Source: Streptococcus iniae (GTDB lineage: Bacteria > Bacillota > Bacilli > Lactobacillales > Streptococcaceae). From it: DNA of 64,000 nt. Both the position numbers and the translations under genes were made by a program. Positions 17,746-27,599 of the stretch are shown here, piece by piece. Under the pieces are notes generated by a model. It saw nothing but the letters and a program-made list of their open reading frames with translations, did not search any database and was not told where the DNA came from. The stretch is from NCBI RefSeq assembly GCF_030732225.1, contig NZ_CP132230.1, positions 462,001 to 526,000 on the forward strand. The letters are read 5' to 3'. Within the stretch, counting starts at the first letter, position 1. Each line of letters opens with the position of its first letter.

Positions 17746-18105
17746 CTATTTTTGCTGGTCAGCTTCTTGTTCTTCTAAGAGGTGTTGTGCATAGTTAAGC
17801 AAGGCTTTGTAGTGTGGAGCATCCAGATGTTCTGAGATCATTTGGATATCAGCTCGAGAATCTGTGGGAAGTTGATAGTTATCAATGGTTAGGTCATGAT
17901 TGAGGAGAGACTCTAAATCAACCTTGAAATACTCTGCTATTTTTTTCAGGATATCAGCTTTGGGGATATATTTTCCTTTTTCCCATTCACTCACTGAGGA
18001 GGCACTTTTACGCCCGAGAAGATTAGCAAGTTCTAACTGTTCCAGATGATTTTTTAATCTGAGGTGTCTGAGATTACCTGCAAAAAGCAGATTCTTTTCG
18101 GTCAT
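17746..18105 (-). CDS. XRE-family transcriptional regulator
   Basis: A 119-residue protein with an N-terminal Cro/CI-type helix-turn-helix (about residues 9-65; LELANLLGRKSASSVSEWEKGK is the HTH core) and a short helical C-terminal region rich in Glu/Gln. It is a cytosolic DNA-binding repressor type. It is divergent from a second, smaller XRE gene 160 bp away, so the two may share or cross-regulate that promoter region. No phage or ICE genes adjoin it, so a chromosomal role is likely. Target genes unknown. Confidence 0.85.
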   Translation of the reverse strand: MTEKNLLFAGNLRHLRLKNHLEQLELANLLGRKSASSVSEWEKGKYIPKADILKKIAEYFKVDLESLLNHDLTIDNYQLPTDSRADIQMISEHLDAPHYKALLNYAQHLLEEQEADQQK

Positions 18106-18191
18106 TTTTGTCTCCTTTCAGTCTTTATGTCATATCATACCATATTTAGGGACAATTTTCTAAATAAATTTCTCAAAAAGAAGGAAAATAC

Positions 18192-18220
18192 TTAACTTCA
18201 TAAAAACCGAAGTCTATAAT
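18192..18220 (+). promoter_or_regulatory. Promoter of the small XRE gene with an inverted repeat between -35 and -10
   Basis: TTAACT (18192-18197) and TATAAT (18215-18220) are 17 bp apart. Between them ACTTC (18195-18199) and GAAGT (18209-18213) form an inverted repeat overlapping the promoter, a plausible operator for one of the two XRE proteins. Confidence 0.55.
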
Positions 18221-18265
18221 AAACTTATCATTGTTAACTCATTTAAATTAACAGGAGGTGGAATT

Positions 18266-18463
18266 TTGACACAGTCACATTTAAAAGAATTACGACGGGC
18301 TCAAAAATTGACGCAAGAAGAGTTGGCTAGTCGGACAGGCATCTCTGTTAGAACCATTGCACGATACGAAAAAGATGCTAGCATGTTAAGGAGAGCTAAG
18401 TATGATACGCTTAAAGAGATTGCTGAGCAACTTTCGGTGACCGTTAATGATATTTTTACATAG
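18266..18463 (+). CDS. Small XRE-family regulator (65 aa)
   Basis: A 65-residue protein that is little more than one Cro/CI helix-turn-helix (LTQEELASRTGISVRTIARYE). It starts with TTG preceded by an excellent SD (AGGAGGTGG). Stand-alone HTH proteins of this size usually act as dimeric repressors. It is divergent from the larger XRE gene. A 15-bp palindrome lies just after its stop. Confidence 0.8.
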   Translation: MTQSHLKELRRAQKLTQEELASRTGISVRTIARYEKDASMLRRAKYDTLKEIAEQLSVTVNDIFT

Positions 18464-18468
18464 TCTAT

Positions 18469-18483
18469 TTCGGAATTTCCGAA
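18469..18483. repeat. 15-bp palindrome TTCGGAATTTCCGAA
   Basis: A perfect inverted repeat (7-bp arms, 1-bp centre), 6 bp after the small XRE stop codon. It is too short for a terminator and could be a protein-binding site. The true terminator lies just downstream. Confidence 0.5.
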
Positions 18484-18491
18484 CTAAGCAA

Positions 18492-18520
18492 AAAACGACC
18501 TGTAAAAGTCGTTTTTTTTT
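18492..18520 (+). terminator. Terminator between small XRE gene and pepX (convergent)
   Basis: AAAACGAC pairs with GTCGTTTT across an 8-base loop, followed by a run of T. Confidence 0.8.
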
Positions 18521-18531
18521 GATAAATGCTT

Positions 18532-20808
18532 TTAGTCTAGTGGTAAGCTTATCCATGAATTCTTAACATCAAGGGTAAGGTGATAGTCACTATTGTCGCG
18601 GATAGTATGTTCAAAATCAGTTGTGTAAAGAAGGAGGCGCAACTGGTCCCCTTTGGTAAACTGGTAGACACTTGCCTGCAGTTTAAAATCAACAGTCATC
18701 CATTGGTCTGGCTCCACGGCCTCGATTTGTAGGAGGTCGTGGCGGTTTTGAAGGTTAAGAACTCCCTTAGTGACCACGCGCTCTTGACTTACTGTCATTG
18801 GTAATTCTTTTAAGTCTTCTCGTGAGAAATTGTGCCCATTATCGAGTGTTCTAAGGTCTACAATTGCAGGGGTGTCTGAAAGACGTTTTTTCTTGCCATA
18901 ATCTAATAGCTGCGCAGATAAGAGCCCTTTATTGCTACTTGATTTAAGGTTAAGGTGTAAGCTTACTTGTCCATTTAAAAGAAGGTCTTCTTTAAGGGTG
19001 ATATCAATGGTAATCTGATTGGTTTTGTTAGAAAACAAGTCCGTTTTAAAGGCTCTAAAATCCCTGCTGTAGGCATCAAATGCATCTTGGGAGTATTTGT
19101 TGTTAATAACTTTTTCTCCCTCTCCTAGGGCTAATTTGAGGCTATTTTGCCCTCCAAAAGACTCTAAAGCTTTCCAGCTTTGCTCAGATTGATTATCCTG
19201 CCAGATAACAGCAGGTAACTGATAGTGGTTATCAAGTCCTAACAACTGCTGGCTAAGGAGTGCATTCATTGATTCTCGAAAATCAATAGATTGCCAATTG
19301 TGCATGTAAACATGTTGGCCATGGTGTAAAAAGGTGTGACTTGAAACATTTGACGGTAAGGCCTTTAGAATATTAAAGACCTGATTGGGCTTAACATTCC
19401 AATCTTGTAGGCCATGTGTGTAAACCACTTGACAAGTGATATGTGAAGCATGTGGTAAATAATTACGATCATGCCAGTATTGGTTATAATCACCACTTTT
19501 TCTATCTAGTTCTTGGGATTGCTGAGCAAGTAAGTTGTGATAGTTTTCTTTTTGTCTTAAATAGTCACCAGCTAGGAGTGAACGTGAATAGGTTAGTTCA
19601 GTTAGGACATCCAAATCCTCGCCAGGATAGCCCCCAGGGCTACAGATTAAACCATTTTCACGGTAATAGTCATACCATGAGGAAATAGCAGCTTCTGCGA
19701 TGATGACTTTGAGACCGTCAACTCCAGTTGTTGCAAGGCCAGTTGACATTGTTCCTAAATAGGATTTGCCAGTGGTAGCTACTAAGCCATTTGACCAATT
19801 GGCCTCCACATATGCTTTTCTTTGGTGATTGCTATATGCCTTAGCTCTGCCATTTAACCAATCAATAACAGCCTTGAAACTTTCAATTTGAAGGTAGTCG
19901 CCTGAAGTCATAAAGCCATCAGATCCAGCAGTACCAATGCCTGAAACATAGATATTAGCGAATCCTCTAGCTAAGAAATAGTCATTTAGGGTATAAGAGT
20001 CGATGTAAGAGAATGTTTCCTCGCTTTCTGTGACGAGAAGGTCTCTAGTGTTGCTTTCTTCTAGGCTAATAGGCTGCGCTATAACAGTGATTTGTCCGGG
20101 TTTCTTGACCGTTAGGTCTTGTGTCATGTTGTGGAGTTTGCGGTCGTTAGCCACTTCGTTAATGCCTTGGTGATATGGGCTAGCGGTCATTATTGTTGGT
20201 AGTTTAACACTTGTTTTGGGTCTGATAATATTGACTTTGATCAGATCAAGCTGGCCGTCTTTATCAGTGTCAAGAGGAGCCTCCACATAAACAATTTCAC
20301 GAATCAAATCATTGGTATTAAAGCTTGCAAGGGTTTTGCCGTTGAAGTAGTGGTAAGTGTTATCTTGTGCTAAGAAGCCTTTGCTCACAAGGTCATCTAC
20401 CAAGGTCATGCCAAGTTTGTTGCGACTTGCTAGTAATTTATGAAGATTACAATAGAGATTTTCAGGATCAAAAGTAAAGGGGAAATCCAGTGTTTGTAGG
20501 AAATCGTGGCTATCTTCAAAATCAAAGAAAGGAGTAAAGCCTAATAGTTGGAGTGCTACCATTTCAAGCACAGTCTGATTGAGTTCTTTTGATGACTTAA
20601 AAAAAGATACTAAGTCAGTTTCTTGATCAACAATTAAATTGGCTAAAGCATAGTTTTTATCCTTAATTTGAAAGAAGTACTGTTTTAAAAAATGGCAAAA
20701 GAGAGCTTTTGCATCGAGGTGCTCAGGGAAAGTAAAGCCTAAATCCTCCAGTTCTTTTTTGGCTCTTGTTTGGGAAGTTGGGATATAGGAATATTGATTA
20801 TATCTCAT
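18532..20808 (-). CDS. pepX: Xaa-Pro dipeptidyl-peptidase PepX
   Basis: A 758-residue cytosolic serine peptidase of family S15, the usual PepX length. It has an N-terminal helical domain (about 1-150), then the alpha/beta hydrolase with nucleophile motif GKSYLGTMS. The acid loop lies in the [14 protein letters not shown] region and the His in HQGQ-like [13 protein letters not shown]-terminal jelly-roll domain follows. PepX removes X-Pro dipeptides from Pro-containing peptides, feeding amino-acid supply. It stands alone, divergent from the glycerol facilitator gene, the same neighbourhood as in other streptococci. Confidence 0.96.
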   Translation of the reverse strand: MRYNQYSYIPTSQTRAKKELEDLGFTFPEHLDAKALFCHFLKQYFFQIKDKNYALANLIVDQETDLVSFFKSSKELNQTVLEMVALQLLGFTPFFDFEDSHDFLQTLDFPFTFDPENLYCNLHKLLASRNKLGMTLVDDLVSKGFLAQDNTYHYFNGKTLASFNTNDLIREIVYVEAPLDTDKDGQLDLIKVNIIRPKTSVKLPTIMTASPYHQGINEVANDRKLHNMTQDLTVKKPGQITVIAQPISLEESNTRDLLVTESEETFSYIDSYTLNDYFLARGFANIYVSGIGTAGSDGFMTSGDYLQIESFKAVIDWLNGRAKAYSNHQRKAYVEANWSNGLVATTGKSYLGTMSTGLATTGVDGLKVIIAEAAISSWYDYYRENGLICSPGGYPGEDLDVLTELTYSRSLLAGDYLRQKENYHNLLAQQSQELDRKSGDYNQYWHDRNYLPHASHITCQVVYTHGLQDWNVKPNQVFNILKALPSNVSSHTFLHHGQHVYMHNWQSIDFRESMNALLSQQLLGLDNHYQLPAVIWQDNQSEQSWKALESFGGQNSLKLALGEGEKVINNKYSQDAFDAYSRDFRAFKTDLFSNKTNQITIDITLKEDLLLNGQVSLHLNLKSSSNKGLLSAQLLDYGKKKRLSDTPAIVDLRTLDNGHNFSREDLKELPMTVSQERVVTKGVLNLQNRHDLLQIEAVEPDQWMTVDFKLQASVYQFTKGDQLRLLLYTTDFEHTIRDNSDYHLTLDVKNSWISLPLD

Positions 20809-20930
20809 TTTAATACCTTGCTTTCTAAATAAGTAAACGTTTTTATTCTTTCGACTTGCTTTACATTGTTTATTATACTTGATAAAATGGTACTTGTCTA
20901 AACTAATTAAATAGGAGGAATTATAAAGAC

Positions 20931-21776
20931 ATGGATGTTACATGGACTGTAAAATATATTACAGAATTTCTTGCGACTGCTTTACTTATCATTCTTGGTA
21001 ATGGTGCTGTTGCAAACGTTGATTTAAAAGGAACTAAAGGTCATAACTCTGGTTGGGTTATTATTGCAATTGGTTATGGTTTGGGTGTTATGATGCCAGC
21101 TATGATGTTTGGTAATGTTTCAGGAAACCACATTAACCCAGCATTTACGTTAGGATTGGCAGTATCAGGATTCTTCCCGTGGGCACATGTCTTTCAATAT
21201 ATCCTTGCACAAATTCTTGGCGCAATCTTTGGTCAATTAGTTGTTGTAGGTGTTTATGCTCCTTACTTCAAGAAAACTGAAAATCCAAATCCAGTACTTG
21301 GATCATTCTCAACCATTTCAGCTTTGGATGACGGCACAAAAGAGAGCCGTAAAGCATCACTTATTAATGGTTTTGCTAACGAGTTTGCAGGCTCATTTGT
21401 TCTTTTCTTTGGAGCAATGGCGCTAACGAAAAATTTCTTTGGTTCAGAATTAGTTGGTAAACTTATTGAGGCTGGCTTTGATAAAACAGCTGCTGAAACA
21501 CAAGTATCACCTTACACTGCAGGAAGCTTATCAACAGCTCACATGGCAATTGGATTCTTAGTAATGGCACTTGTTGCAGGTTTAGGTGGTCCTACAGGTC
21601 CAGCTCTTAACCCAGCGCGTGACCTTGGTCCTCGTATCCTTCACCATTTCTTACCAAAATCAGTTCTTGGTCAAGCTAAGGGTGATTCAAAATGGTGGTA
21701 TGCATGGGTTCCAGTTCTTGCCCCAATTTTAGCATCAATCTTAGCAGTATTGGCATTTAAATACCTATACTTATAA
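20931..21776 (+). CDS. Glycerol/water facilitator (aquaglyceroporin, GlpF/Gla type)
   Basis: A 281-residue MIP-family channel with six membrane helices and the two half-helix motifs, [10 protein letters not shown] (first NPA) and [10 protein letters not shown] (second NPA followed by Arg/Asp, as in glycerol facilitators). The long loops and the Gly-rich [13 protein letters not shown] segment agree with lactic acid bacterial glycerol facilitators. It is transcribed divergently from pepX after an AGGAGG SD and ends in a bidirectional terminator. Confidence 0.95.
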   Translation: MDVTWTVKYITEFLATALLIILGNGAVANVDLKGTKGHNSGWVIIAIGYGLGVMMPAMMFGNVSGNHINPAFTLGLAVSGFFPWAHVFQYILAQILGAIFGQLVVVGVYAPYFKKTENPNPVLGSFSTISALDDGTKESRKASLINGFANEFAGSFVLFFGAMALTKNFFGSELVGKLIEAGFDKTAAETQVSPYTAGSLSTAHMAIGFLVMALVAGLGGPTGPALNPARDLGPRILHHFLPKSVLGQAKGDSKWWYAWVPVLAPILASILAVLAFKYLYL

Positions 21777-21778
21777 TT

Positions 21779-21804
21779 AAAAAAGAGGCTTAGGCCTCTT
21801 TTTT
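21779..21804 (+). terminator. Bidirectional terminator between facilitator and TSUP genes
   Basis: AAAAAAGAGGC-TTAG-GCCTCTTTTTT is a perfect hairpin lying over the 3' ends of both converging genes. Confidence 0.88.
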
Positions 21805-22704
21805 GTGTCTTATTTTTTTCTGAATAGGGCTTGCGCTGATGGCAGAGCGAATTAGCATGATACCAGTTAAAATGACAATGATTACGACTAATTTTTTCAA
21901 ACTGTTAATGTCTAAATTTGTTAGGAAAAACACGGCAATAAGGACACCTAAGATTCCTCCACTGACAATGCCGGCAAAACCTGTCCAACTGACACGATCG
22001 CCGTGTATGAATTGGCGGCTAGATGCTGTCATAATCATGGCAGCATCTAACATCATTACTGGCATAGCAACTGCTGGGCTTAACCCCATCAAAGAAAAGA
22101 AAATCAATTCGGGTGCGTAGTTGCCCAGTCCCATTGTCATTAAAACACCAATAGCTAGGTTGAAAAGAATTCCAATGACAAGCCAGATACCATGGAGGCC
22201 ATGACTAGAGTGGACAATATCAGCCCCTGGATTTGTTAGCATACGGAAAATCATAATGAGTGAAGCGATAATCAAAAGGCACCCTAAAATAGCTTGAACT
22301 GTGGGTGTGTGCCAGTTCTTAGTAATTCTTGTGCCAAAATAAGCACCAATAAATGCTGCTGCGGCCATAGATACTAGGGTAAGGACTTCAACACGGACCA
22401 CAAAAATAAAGCACAATGACTGAATTAAAACAGGAATAACATGAGCTGCGGTCATGGTACCGGGTAATTTACTATCATCGTCAACTAATTTTGTAACTTT
22501 GAAAAGTGTGGTTGTTGTTGCAAAAGATCCAATTCCTAAAGTGTCTAATGCGTCTGTAATTAGTCCAATGGCAAATCCAGTCCAAAAGCGTTTAAAAGGA
22601 TTGATGTGACGTTTTCGAATATAAGAAACAAGTGTATAGAGAATAAAAACCATTGCTATGACAAGCAAGGTTTGAATGAGTCTTAAAATCAGATTATTAT
22701 TCAT
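21790..22704 (-). CDS. TSUP-family (TauE/SafE-like) membrane permease
   Basis: A 304-residue polytopic membrane protein with about eight hydrophobic helices and the two-repeat layout of TauE/SafE/YfcA permeases (GIGSFATTTTLFKVTKL and LGNYAPELIFFSLMGL regions). These families export or import small organic or sulfur-containing anions; the substrate is not predictable here. I start at the internal Met at 22704 (MNNNLIL), since upstream codons would add an unusual basic/hydrophobic leader. It is transcribed away from cppA. Confidence 0.85.
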   Translation of the reverse strand: MNNNLILRLIQTLLVIAMVFILYTLVSYIRKRHINPFKRFWTGFAIGLITDALDTLGIGSFATTTTLFKVTKLVDDDSKLPGTMTAAHVIPVLIQSLCFIFVVRVEVLTLVSMAAAAFIGAYFGTRITKNWHTPTVQAILGCLLIIASLIMIFRMLTNPGADIVHSSHGLHGIWLVIGILFNLAIGVLMTMGLGNYAPELIFFSLMGLSPAVAMPVMMLDAAMIMTASSRQFIHGDRVSWTGFAGIVSGGILGVLIAVFFLTNLDINSLKKLVVIIVILTGIMLIRSAISASPIQKKIRHKKEA

Positions 22705-22814
22705 AACTTCTAGTTTACAAAAAAATGCTTTATTGGTCAATCTAATCTTACTGCACAAATATCCTTGTAAAATCACGATTTTTTGTCTATAATAACAGAG
22801 GTTAGGAGGAAACC

Positions 22815-23567
22815 ATGACAGTAATAAAAGACGCTATCTTTAGTACTCCGGTATTAAGGGTTAACAACCGTCAATTAAATATTGATTTTTATATAAAGAA
22901 CTTAGGCTTGAAACTTGTTTCAGAGGAAAATGCTATTGCTATCTTTACGTCGTATGGAAATGGTAAAGAGCGCTTTGTCATAGAAGAATCACCATCTGTA
23001 AGAACCCGAGCTGTTCAAGGTCCTAAAAAAGTAAATACAATTGTTGTTAAAACACAAAGTCCCAAAGCTATAGAGAGTCTCTTGGCTAATGGTGCAGAAG
23101 TAGACACCTTGTTTAAAGGTGAAAATGGCTATGCTTACGAAACACTCTCTCCGGAAGGGGACCGTTTTTTACTGCATTCAGAAGATGACATTAGTGTATT
23201 AGAAGTGATTGACACAAAAGAATTCCAAGCCCAAGATGATTTTAAAGGCTTACCGGACTTCACTTTTGAGATGGTGGTTTTAAATGTTTTGGATCCCCAT
23301 AGTTCATGTGAATTCTATCAAACACTGTTTGGTGATCAAAGCCCAGTTGGTTTGGAATTCATGCAAGAAGAAGGACCAGACTTAGCAATTGAGCCTAACC
23401 TTGCTTGGGATTTGGAAATTTTAGAGTTTACAGTTAGTCATGAAACAGACTTAGCAGCTGCTAAAGTGGACTTTGAAGCTAAAGGTTTTGACGTTTACCT
23501 TGATAAAAAAGAAAAAATCCTTGTAGTTTCAGATCCAAGCCGTATTGAAGTATGGTTTATGAAATGA
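22815..23567 (+). CDS. cppA: CppA-family protein (VOC fold, C3-degrading protein family)
   Basis: A 250-residue cytosolic-type protein with an N-terminal VOC/glyoxalase-like half (STPVLRVNNRQLNIDFYIKN) and a second half of similar fold, as in streptococcal CppA. CppA was named for complement C3 cleavage, but the fold has no protease motif and no signal peptide is present, so that activity is uncertain. SD AGGAGG precedes the ATG. It overlaps the next gene by 16 bp. Confidence 0.85.
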   Translation: MTVIKDAIFSTPVLRVNNRQLNIDFYIKNLGLKLVSEENAIAIFTSYGNGKERFVIEESPSVRTRAVQGPKKVNTIVVKTQSPKAIESLLANGAEVDTLFKGENGYAYETLSPEGDRFLLHSEDDISVLEVIDTKEFQAQDDFKGLPDFTFEMVVLNVLDPHSSCEFYQTLFGDQSPVGLEFMQEEGPDLAIEPNLAWDLEILEFTVSHETDLAAAKVDFEAKGFDVYLDKKEKILVVSDPSRIEVWFMK

Positions 23568-24490
23568 CATTACCTCTTTTTGACCTCATTGAAGACCAAT
23601 TATCGGAAAACATATATCCAGGGGCTAGCTTAGCCCTTTTTCAGCGTGGTCAGTGGCAGGAATACTATTTTGGCACAGTTGATGGGCAAAAGCCGACACA
23701 AAGTGGTTTGTTTTATGACCTGGCCAGTGTTTCTAAGGTTGTTGGTGTTGGTACGCTGTGCATTTTTTTGGTAAATAGCGGAGCTTTGGAGTTAGATTTT
23801 CCTTTGCAGCACTATTATCCTGATTTTCAGAATTCTCAGGTGACGCTGCGCCAGCTATTAACCCATACCAGTGGCCTTGATCCCTACATCCCGAATCGAA
23901 ACCAGCTAAATGCTAAAGAGTTGAAAGAAGCAATGAATGTTCTTGAAGTTAAAGATGATAAGGGGTTTCACTATACTGATGTCAATTTTATCCTTCTTGG
24001 TTTTATGCTTGAAAAGTTTTTGGGGAAAGATTTGAACGTGCTTTTAAAAGACTTAGTGTTTGACCCTTTTGGAATGGATAAGACTGCTTTTGGTCCTTGT
24101 CAGGATGCTGTGCCAACGCTAAAAGGTTGTCTAGATGGCAATGTTCATGATCCAAAGGCCAAGGTCTTGGGGCCTCATGCAGGTTCAGCAGGGTTATTTT
24201 CAACACTTGAAGACATGGAGAAATTTCTGACGCATTATATGTCAGATGGATTTTCGAGAGACTTATTTGATGACTATAGTCATCAAGAGGCAAGTCGTTC
24301 AATGGCTTGGCGTTTGACAGGAAATTGGTTAGATCATACAGGCTATACAGGTCCCTTTATTATGGTAAACAATAAGCAAGAAGCGGCTATTTTTTTGACC
24401 AATAGAACATATGATAAAGACGATAGGTCCTATTGGATTGAAAAACGTGATGCCTTGATGGAAAGTATTAAAGACTATTTTAAAGATTGA
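23552..24490 (+). CDS. Beta-lactamase-family serine hydrolase (class C/PBP4-like)
   Basis: A 312-residue serine hydrolase lacking a signal peptide. SxxK appears as SVSK in DLASVSKVVG, the second motif as YTDVN, and the third HxG-type as HTGYTG. The fold is that of class C beta-lactamases, DD-peptidases and esterases; without a leader it is likely cytosolic and not a resistance enzyme. It overlaps cppA by 16 bp. Its stop codon TGA (24488-24490) sits exactly on the left edge of the IS1182-like element, so the insertion lies at the very end of the gene. Confidence 0.85.
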   Translation: MVYEMTLPLFDLIEDQLSENIYPGASLALFQRGQWQEYYFGTVDGQKPTQSGLFYDLASVSKVVGVGTLCIFLVNSGALELDFPLQHYYPDFQNSQVTLRQLLTHTSGLDPYIPNRNQLNAKELKEAMNVLEVKDDKGFHYTDVNFILLGFMLEKFLGKDLNVLLKDLVFDPFGMDKTAFGPCQDAVPTLKGCLDGNVHDPKAKVLGPHAGSAGLFSTLEDMEKFLTHYMSDGFSRDLFDDYSHQEASRSMAWRLTGNWLDHTGYTGPFIMVNNKQEAAIFLTNRTYDKDDRSYWIEKRDALMESIKDYFKD

Positions 24491-26166
24491 GGCTGGGCAA
24501 AAAGTAGCTTCAAATAAAACCACGCAGAGATTTCAGTCTTGAAAACAATCAAGATGAAAAAATCACTGTGTGGTTTTTGAGTATTTGAAGTTTTAGAGTC
24601 GAGATTCTTAGCTAATTTCGTGAGATTCATACTCATGAAGAGGAATCCAACCTCCGTTTGGACGGCTTGATTGCCTCTGACATGGACTCTACGCACGCCA
24701 AAAACACTCTTCAATCGGCCAAAAACGGGTTCGACATCGATTTTCCGTTTGGCATAGATTCGAGAGCCATCTTCGCTATGTAATTCTTCCTTTATGAGTT
24801 CTTTAAAGTAATTCCAAGTTGGATTGTAATGGATCTGTTTCTGGCGACCACTTTCTGTTTTGGAAAGTTTTTCCAACTCTTCCGTGCTTTGTATTTTTTC
24901 TGCCTCATAAATCTTGAAATCCCGTTCAAAGCCATACTTATCTTTTCTACGAGAGTAATATTTAAAGGAATAAACAACACCATCTGGTTTAATGAATTGG
25001 TCTGTTTCTTCAAGGTAGTCCCAATTATTTGGATTAGTAGGACTGTTTTTATATTTCTTAGTCAATTCCTTCTGGTACATGCCATAGGGAATCAGAGGAG
25101 ATTTCTCCAACTCATCAATGATAAAACTATAATTCTCCTCACTGCCATAACCGGCATCGGCGACAATATTTTGGAAGAGGTCCAGAGTTTGAATGGATTG
25201 GAGAAATGGTTTCAGGGTTCGGGTGTCCGTTGGATTTGGAAATATATCATATGCAAGAACATATTGACCATTGGTGGCAGCTTGAACATTATAGCCAGGT
25301 TTGAGCTGGCCATTCATCATGTGGTCCTCTTTCATTCGCATAAAAGTGGCATCGTGGTCCGTTTTGGAGAAAGAGTTACGCTCTTCTAGAATCTCTCTAG
25401 CCTCCTCATAGCGTTGCTTACGAGGGAGATAATCCTTTCTCAACTGGTTGCGCAGTTTCTTAATACGACGTCGCTTTTGTTTATTGGCAGAACCTCCCTT
25501 GATAACTTTTGGTTCCTCAGAAATTGATTTCTCAACTTCCGCCAAGGCCTGTTCAGTGTCTTCTAAAAGGCGCACTAACCCCTCGCTGGTTTCGCATTCT
25601 TCTTTAGACAGAGCTAGGTTTACCCCCTCTTGAACCAGCTGGTCATAGAGTTCTGAGATTTTTCCGTTTAGTGCCTCTTCGTATTTATCAACAGCTCTTT
25701 TCCAAGTGAAAGAGTAGAGATTAGCATCAGCTTCTAGCTTGGTGCCATCGATAAAGAGAGCATCATCTTCAATCATGCCATTCTCACGCATGAGGAGGGT
25801 GAAATAAATAAAGGCGGTCTTAATTAGGTTATTGGCATGTTTACTAGAACGAAAATTATTGATGGTTTTATAGCTAACGTAGGTGTCCTGGCTCAACCAT
25901 TTCATGGGAATGACTTCTTCATTCATCTGAACTATTTTGCGACCAGAAAAGACCTGGCGGGCATAGGCGAAGAGCGTCATCTTCAAAAGCATGGCAGGAT
26001 GAAAGGCAGGACGACCAGTGTGAGACGTCTCTTCAAGCAAAATATGATTTGGAATACTGTCCACAAAGAGACTGATTAATCTAACCTCATGATTCATTGG
26101 AATATCGTAGGCAAGATTTAATTCCAAACTGAGTTGATTTGTGTTATACTCTTTATACATAGTCAT
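24475..26166 (-). CDS. IS1182-family transposase
   Basis: A 563-residue transposase with the IS1182/IS4-like layout: an N-terminal DUF772-type domain (ETSHTGRPAFHPAMLLKM), first Asp in LFIDGTKLEADAN, second Asp in NIVADAGYGSEEN, and a C-terminal block with KIDVEPVFGRLKSVFGVRRV. No internal disruption. The frame reads through the inverted repeat and stops at TAG 24475-24477, outside the element, so the last five codons come from flanking DNA. Confidence 0.93.
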   Translation of the reverse strand: MTMYKEYNTNQLSLELNLAYDIPMNHEVRLISLFVDSIPNHILLEETSHTGRPAFHPAMLLKMTLFAYARQVFSGRKIVQMNEEVIPMKWLSQDTYVSYKTINNFRSSKHANNLIKTAFIYFTLLMRENGMIEDDALFIDGTKLEADANLYSFTWKRAVDKYEEALNGKISELYDQLVQEGVNLALSKEECETSEGLVRLLEDTEQALAEVEKSISEEPKVIKGGSANKQKRRRIKKLRNQLRKDYLPRKQRYEEAREILEERNSFSKTDHDATFMRMKEDHMMNGQLKPGYNVQAATNGQYVLAYDIFPNPTDTRTLKPFLQSIQTLDLFQNIVADAGYGSEENYSFIIDELEKSPLIPYGMYQKELTKKYKNSPTNPNNWDYLEETDQFIKPDGVVYSFKYYSRRKDKYGFERDFKIYEAEKIQSTEELEKLSKTESGRQKQIHYNPTWNYFKELIKEELHSEDGSRIYAKRKIDVEPVFGRLKSVFGVRRVHVRGNQAVQTEVGFLFMSMNLTKLAKNLDSKTSNTQKPHSDFFILIVFKTEISAWFYLKLLFAQPQSLK

Positions 26167-26283
26167 GGCTTTCTAGTTGTTTTGTCGTTATTATAATTAT
26201 AAACCATGACATAGGAAAACGAGCATCTCCAACTGCGGAAATGCTCGTTTTTTCTATTCTGAAGCTACTTTTTGCCCAGCCTC
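24489..26283 (-). mobile_element. IS1182-family insertion sequence between a serine hydrolase gene and secY2
   Basis: A 1795-bp element bounded by perfect 24-bp inverted repeats at 24489-24512 and 26260-26283, beginning GAGGCTGGGCAAAAAG. A hairpin with T run near each end isolates it transcriptionally. I see no target duplication. The right end lies 40 bp before the secY2 start codon, so it must have replaced or displaced the native upstream region of the accessory Sec operon. Confidence 0.92.
26216..26256 (+). terminator. Terminator hairpin inside the right end of the IS1182-like element
   Basis: AAAACGAGCAT pairs with ATGCTCGTTTT (TCC/GGA extend the stem), followed by T on the + strand. 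It would stop + strand transcription arriving from the left before it reaches secY2. Confidence 0.75.
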
Positions 26284-26323
26284 TTTGTATGATGGTAGTT
26301 ATGTTTTAAGTAAGGAATAAGAA

Positions 26324-27589
26324 ATGTTTATTAAATACCGAAATAGGCAAAAAGAAGCAGTGATTAGACCCAAATTGATGTGGACATTACTGATTATCTT
26401 CATTTATATGTTAGGAAGAATGATGCCTGTTACCACCGTTGAAATGAATCAAGCATTGCTTCATAGTTTAGAATCAAAACAGTTATTGAATAGTTTAGCT
26501 TCAGTAACAGGAGCACAGTTAAGTAATGTAACATTATTTTCATTAGGGTTAAGCCCCTGGATGACAACGATGATATTGTGGCGTTTCTTCACGGTTTTTG
26601 GAATGCTAAAGGAACTAACAACGGTTCAATTACACCGCTATAGAATGCTTTTAACCTTAGTTATTGCAGTGATTCAAGCAGTCGGTCTCACCGTTGGTGC
26701 TAAATTTGTCGTTTTAGAATTTTTCGGATCCTATGGACCAGCAGTTGCGCAGTGGGGAACAGTTCTCTTATTGGTAACTGGTGCTGTTGTACTATCCTGG
26801 CTAGGAAATATTAATGGTCAAAAAGGCTTTGGTGGCATGATGATTATTGTCGTCGTTAACATGATCATCTCCTTCCAACAAAATCTAATCAATTATTTTA
26901 AACAAAATACATTTACTGGACAAGAACTGGCTATTAGAGCTATACTTTTTATAATCGTATTAGTTTTTCTCATTCATCTCACCGTTATTTTATACCGAGG
27001 TGAATATCGCATTCCAATAAAACGAATTGGCATTAATAATGCTTTTAACGACACCAGTTATTTACCCATTCGTGTGACACCAGCTGGAGCAATGCCGTTT
27101 ATGTATGGTATGACATTAATGATGTTACCACCTTACATTATAAGCATCTTGTTGCATTACTTGCCAAATAATGGCATACTTATTTTCCTTGCAACAACCA
27201 TTGGTATTACAAAATTACCCGGAGCTATCTTATATTTGACCTTGCTCTATATCTTGGCAATTGGCTTTGCCTATTACAATTATGATTCTTATGATATTGC
27301 AAAAAACATGCGAAACAATGGAGACTTTATTGAAGGCATTAAACCAGGACAAGCAACTAAGGAATTTATCCATAATAAGGTAAAACTTCTTTCTCAATTT
27401 GGAGCTATTATGGTAGTTTTAATTGGGGGAGGACCAGTATTGATTGCTGTTATACAGAATTCTGGTGGCGGTAATATCAGCATTGCAATGTTAATCAGCA
27501 ATGCCTATATTATCACAACATTAATACTAGCTGTTGTTGAACAAGTGAACACTTTGCAAAATTGGAAGAAATACCGCAATCTAATATAG
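26324..27589 (+). CDS. secY2: Accessory Sec translocase channel subunit SecY2
   Basis: A 421-residue polytopic SecY homologue with about ten membrane helices, shorter and more divergent than housekeeping SecY. It is the channel of the accessory Sec system that exports glycosylated serine-rich-repeat adhesins. SD AAGGAATAAG precedes ATG. The downstream order asp1-asp2-asp3-secA2-gtfA-gtfB-asp4 confirms the locus. An IS element ends 40 bp upstream, so the native promoter is missing. A possible hybrid -10 (TATGAT, 26288-26293) lies between the element and the gene. Confidence 0.95.
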   Translation: MFIKYRNRQKEAVIRPKLMWTLLIIFIYMLGRMMPVTTVEMNQALLHSLESKQLLNSLASVTGAQLSNVTLFSLGLSPWMTTMILWRFFTVFGMLKELTTVQLHRYRMLLTLVIAVIQAVGLTVGAKFVVLEFFGSYGPAVAQWGTVLLLVTGAVVLSWLGNINGQKGFGGMMIIVVVNMIISFQQNLINYFKQNTFTGQELAIRAILFIIVLVFLIHLTVILYRGEYRIPIKRIGINNAFNDTSYLPIRVTPAGAMPFMYGMTLMMLPPYIISILLHYLPNNGILIFLATTIGITKLPGAILYLTLLYILAIGFAYYNYDSYDIAKNMRNNGDFIEGIKPGQATKEFIHNKVKLLSQFGAIMVVLIGGGPVLIAVIQNSGGGNISIAMLISNAYIITTLILAVVEQVNTLQNWKKYRNLI

Positions 27590-27599
27590 GAGACAAGCC

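Noticed and set aside
24829..25389. A 186-codon open frame on the + strand inside the IS1182-like element
   Set aside because: It lies antisense to the transposase, lacks an SD and has Phe/Leu/Ile-biased shadow composition.
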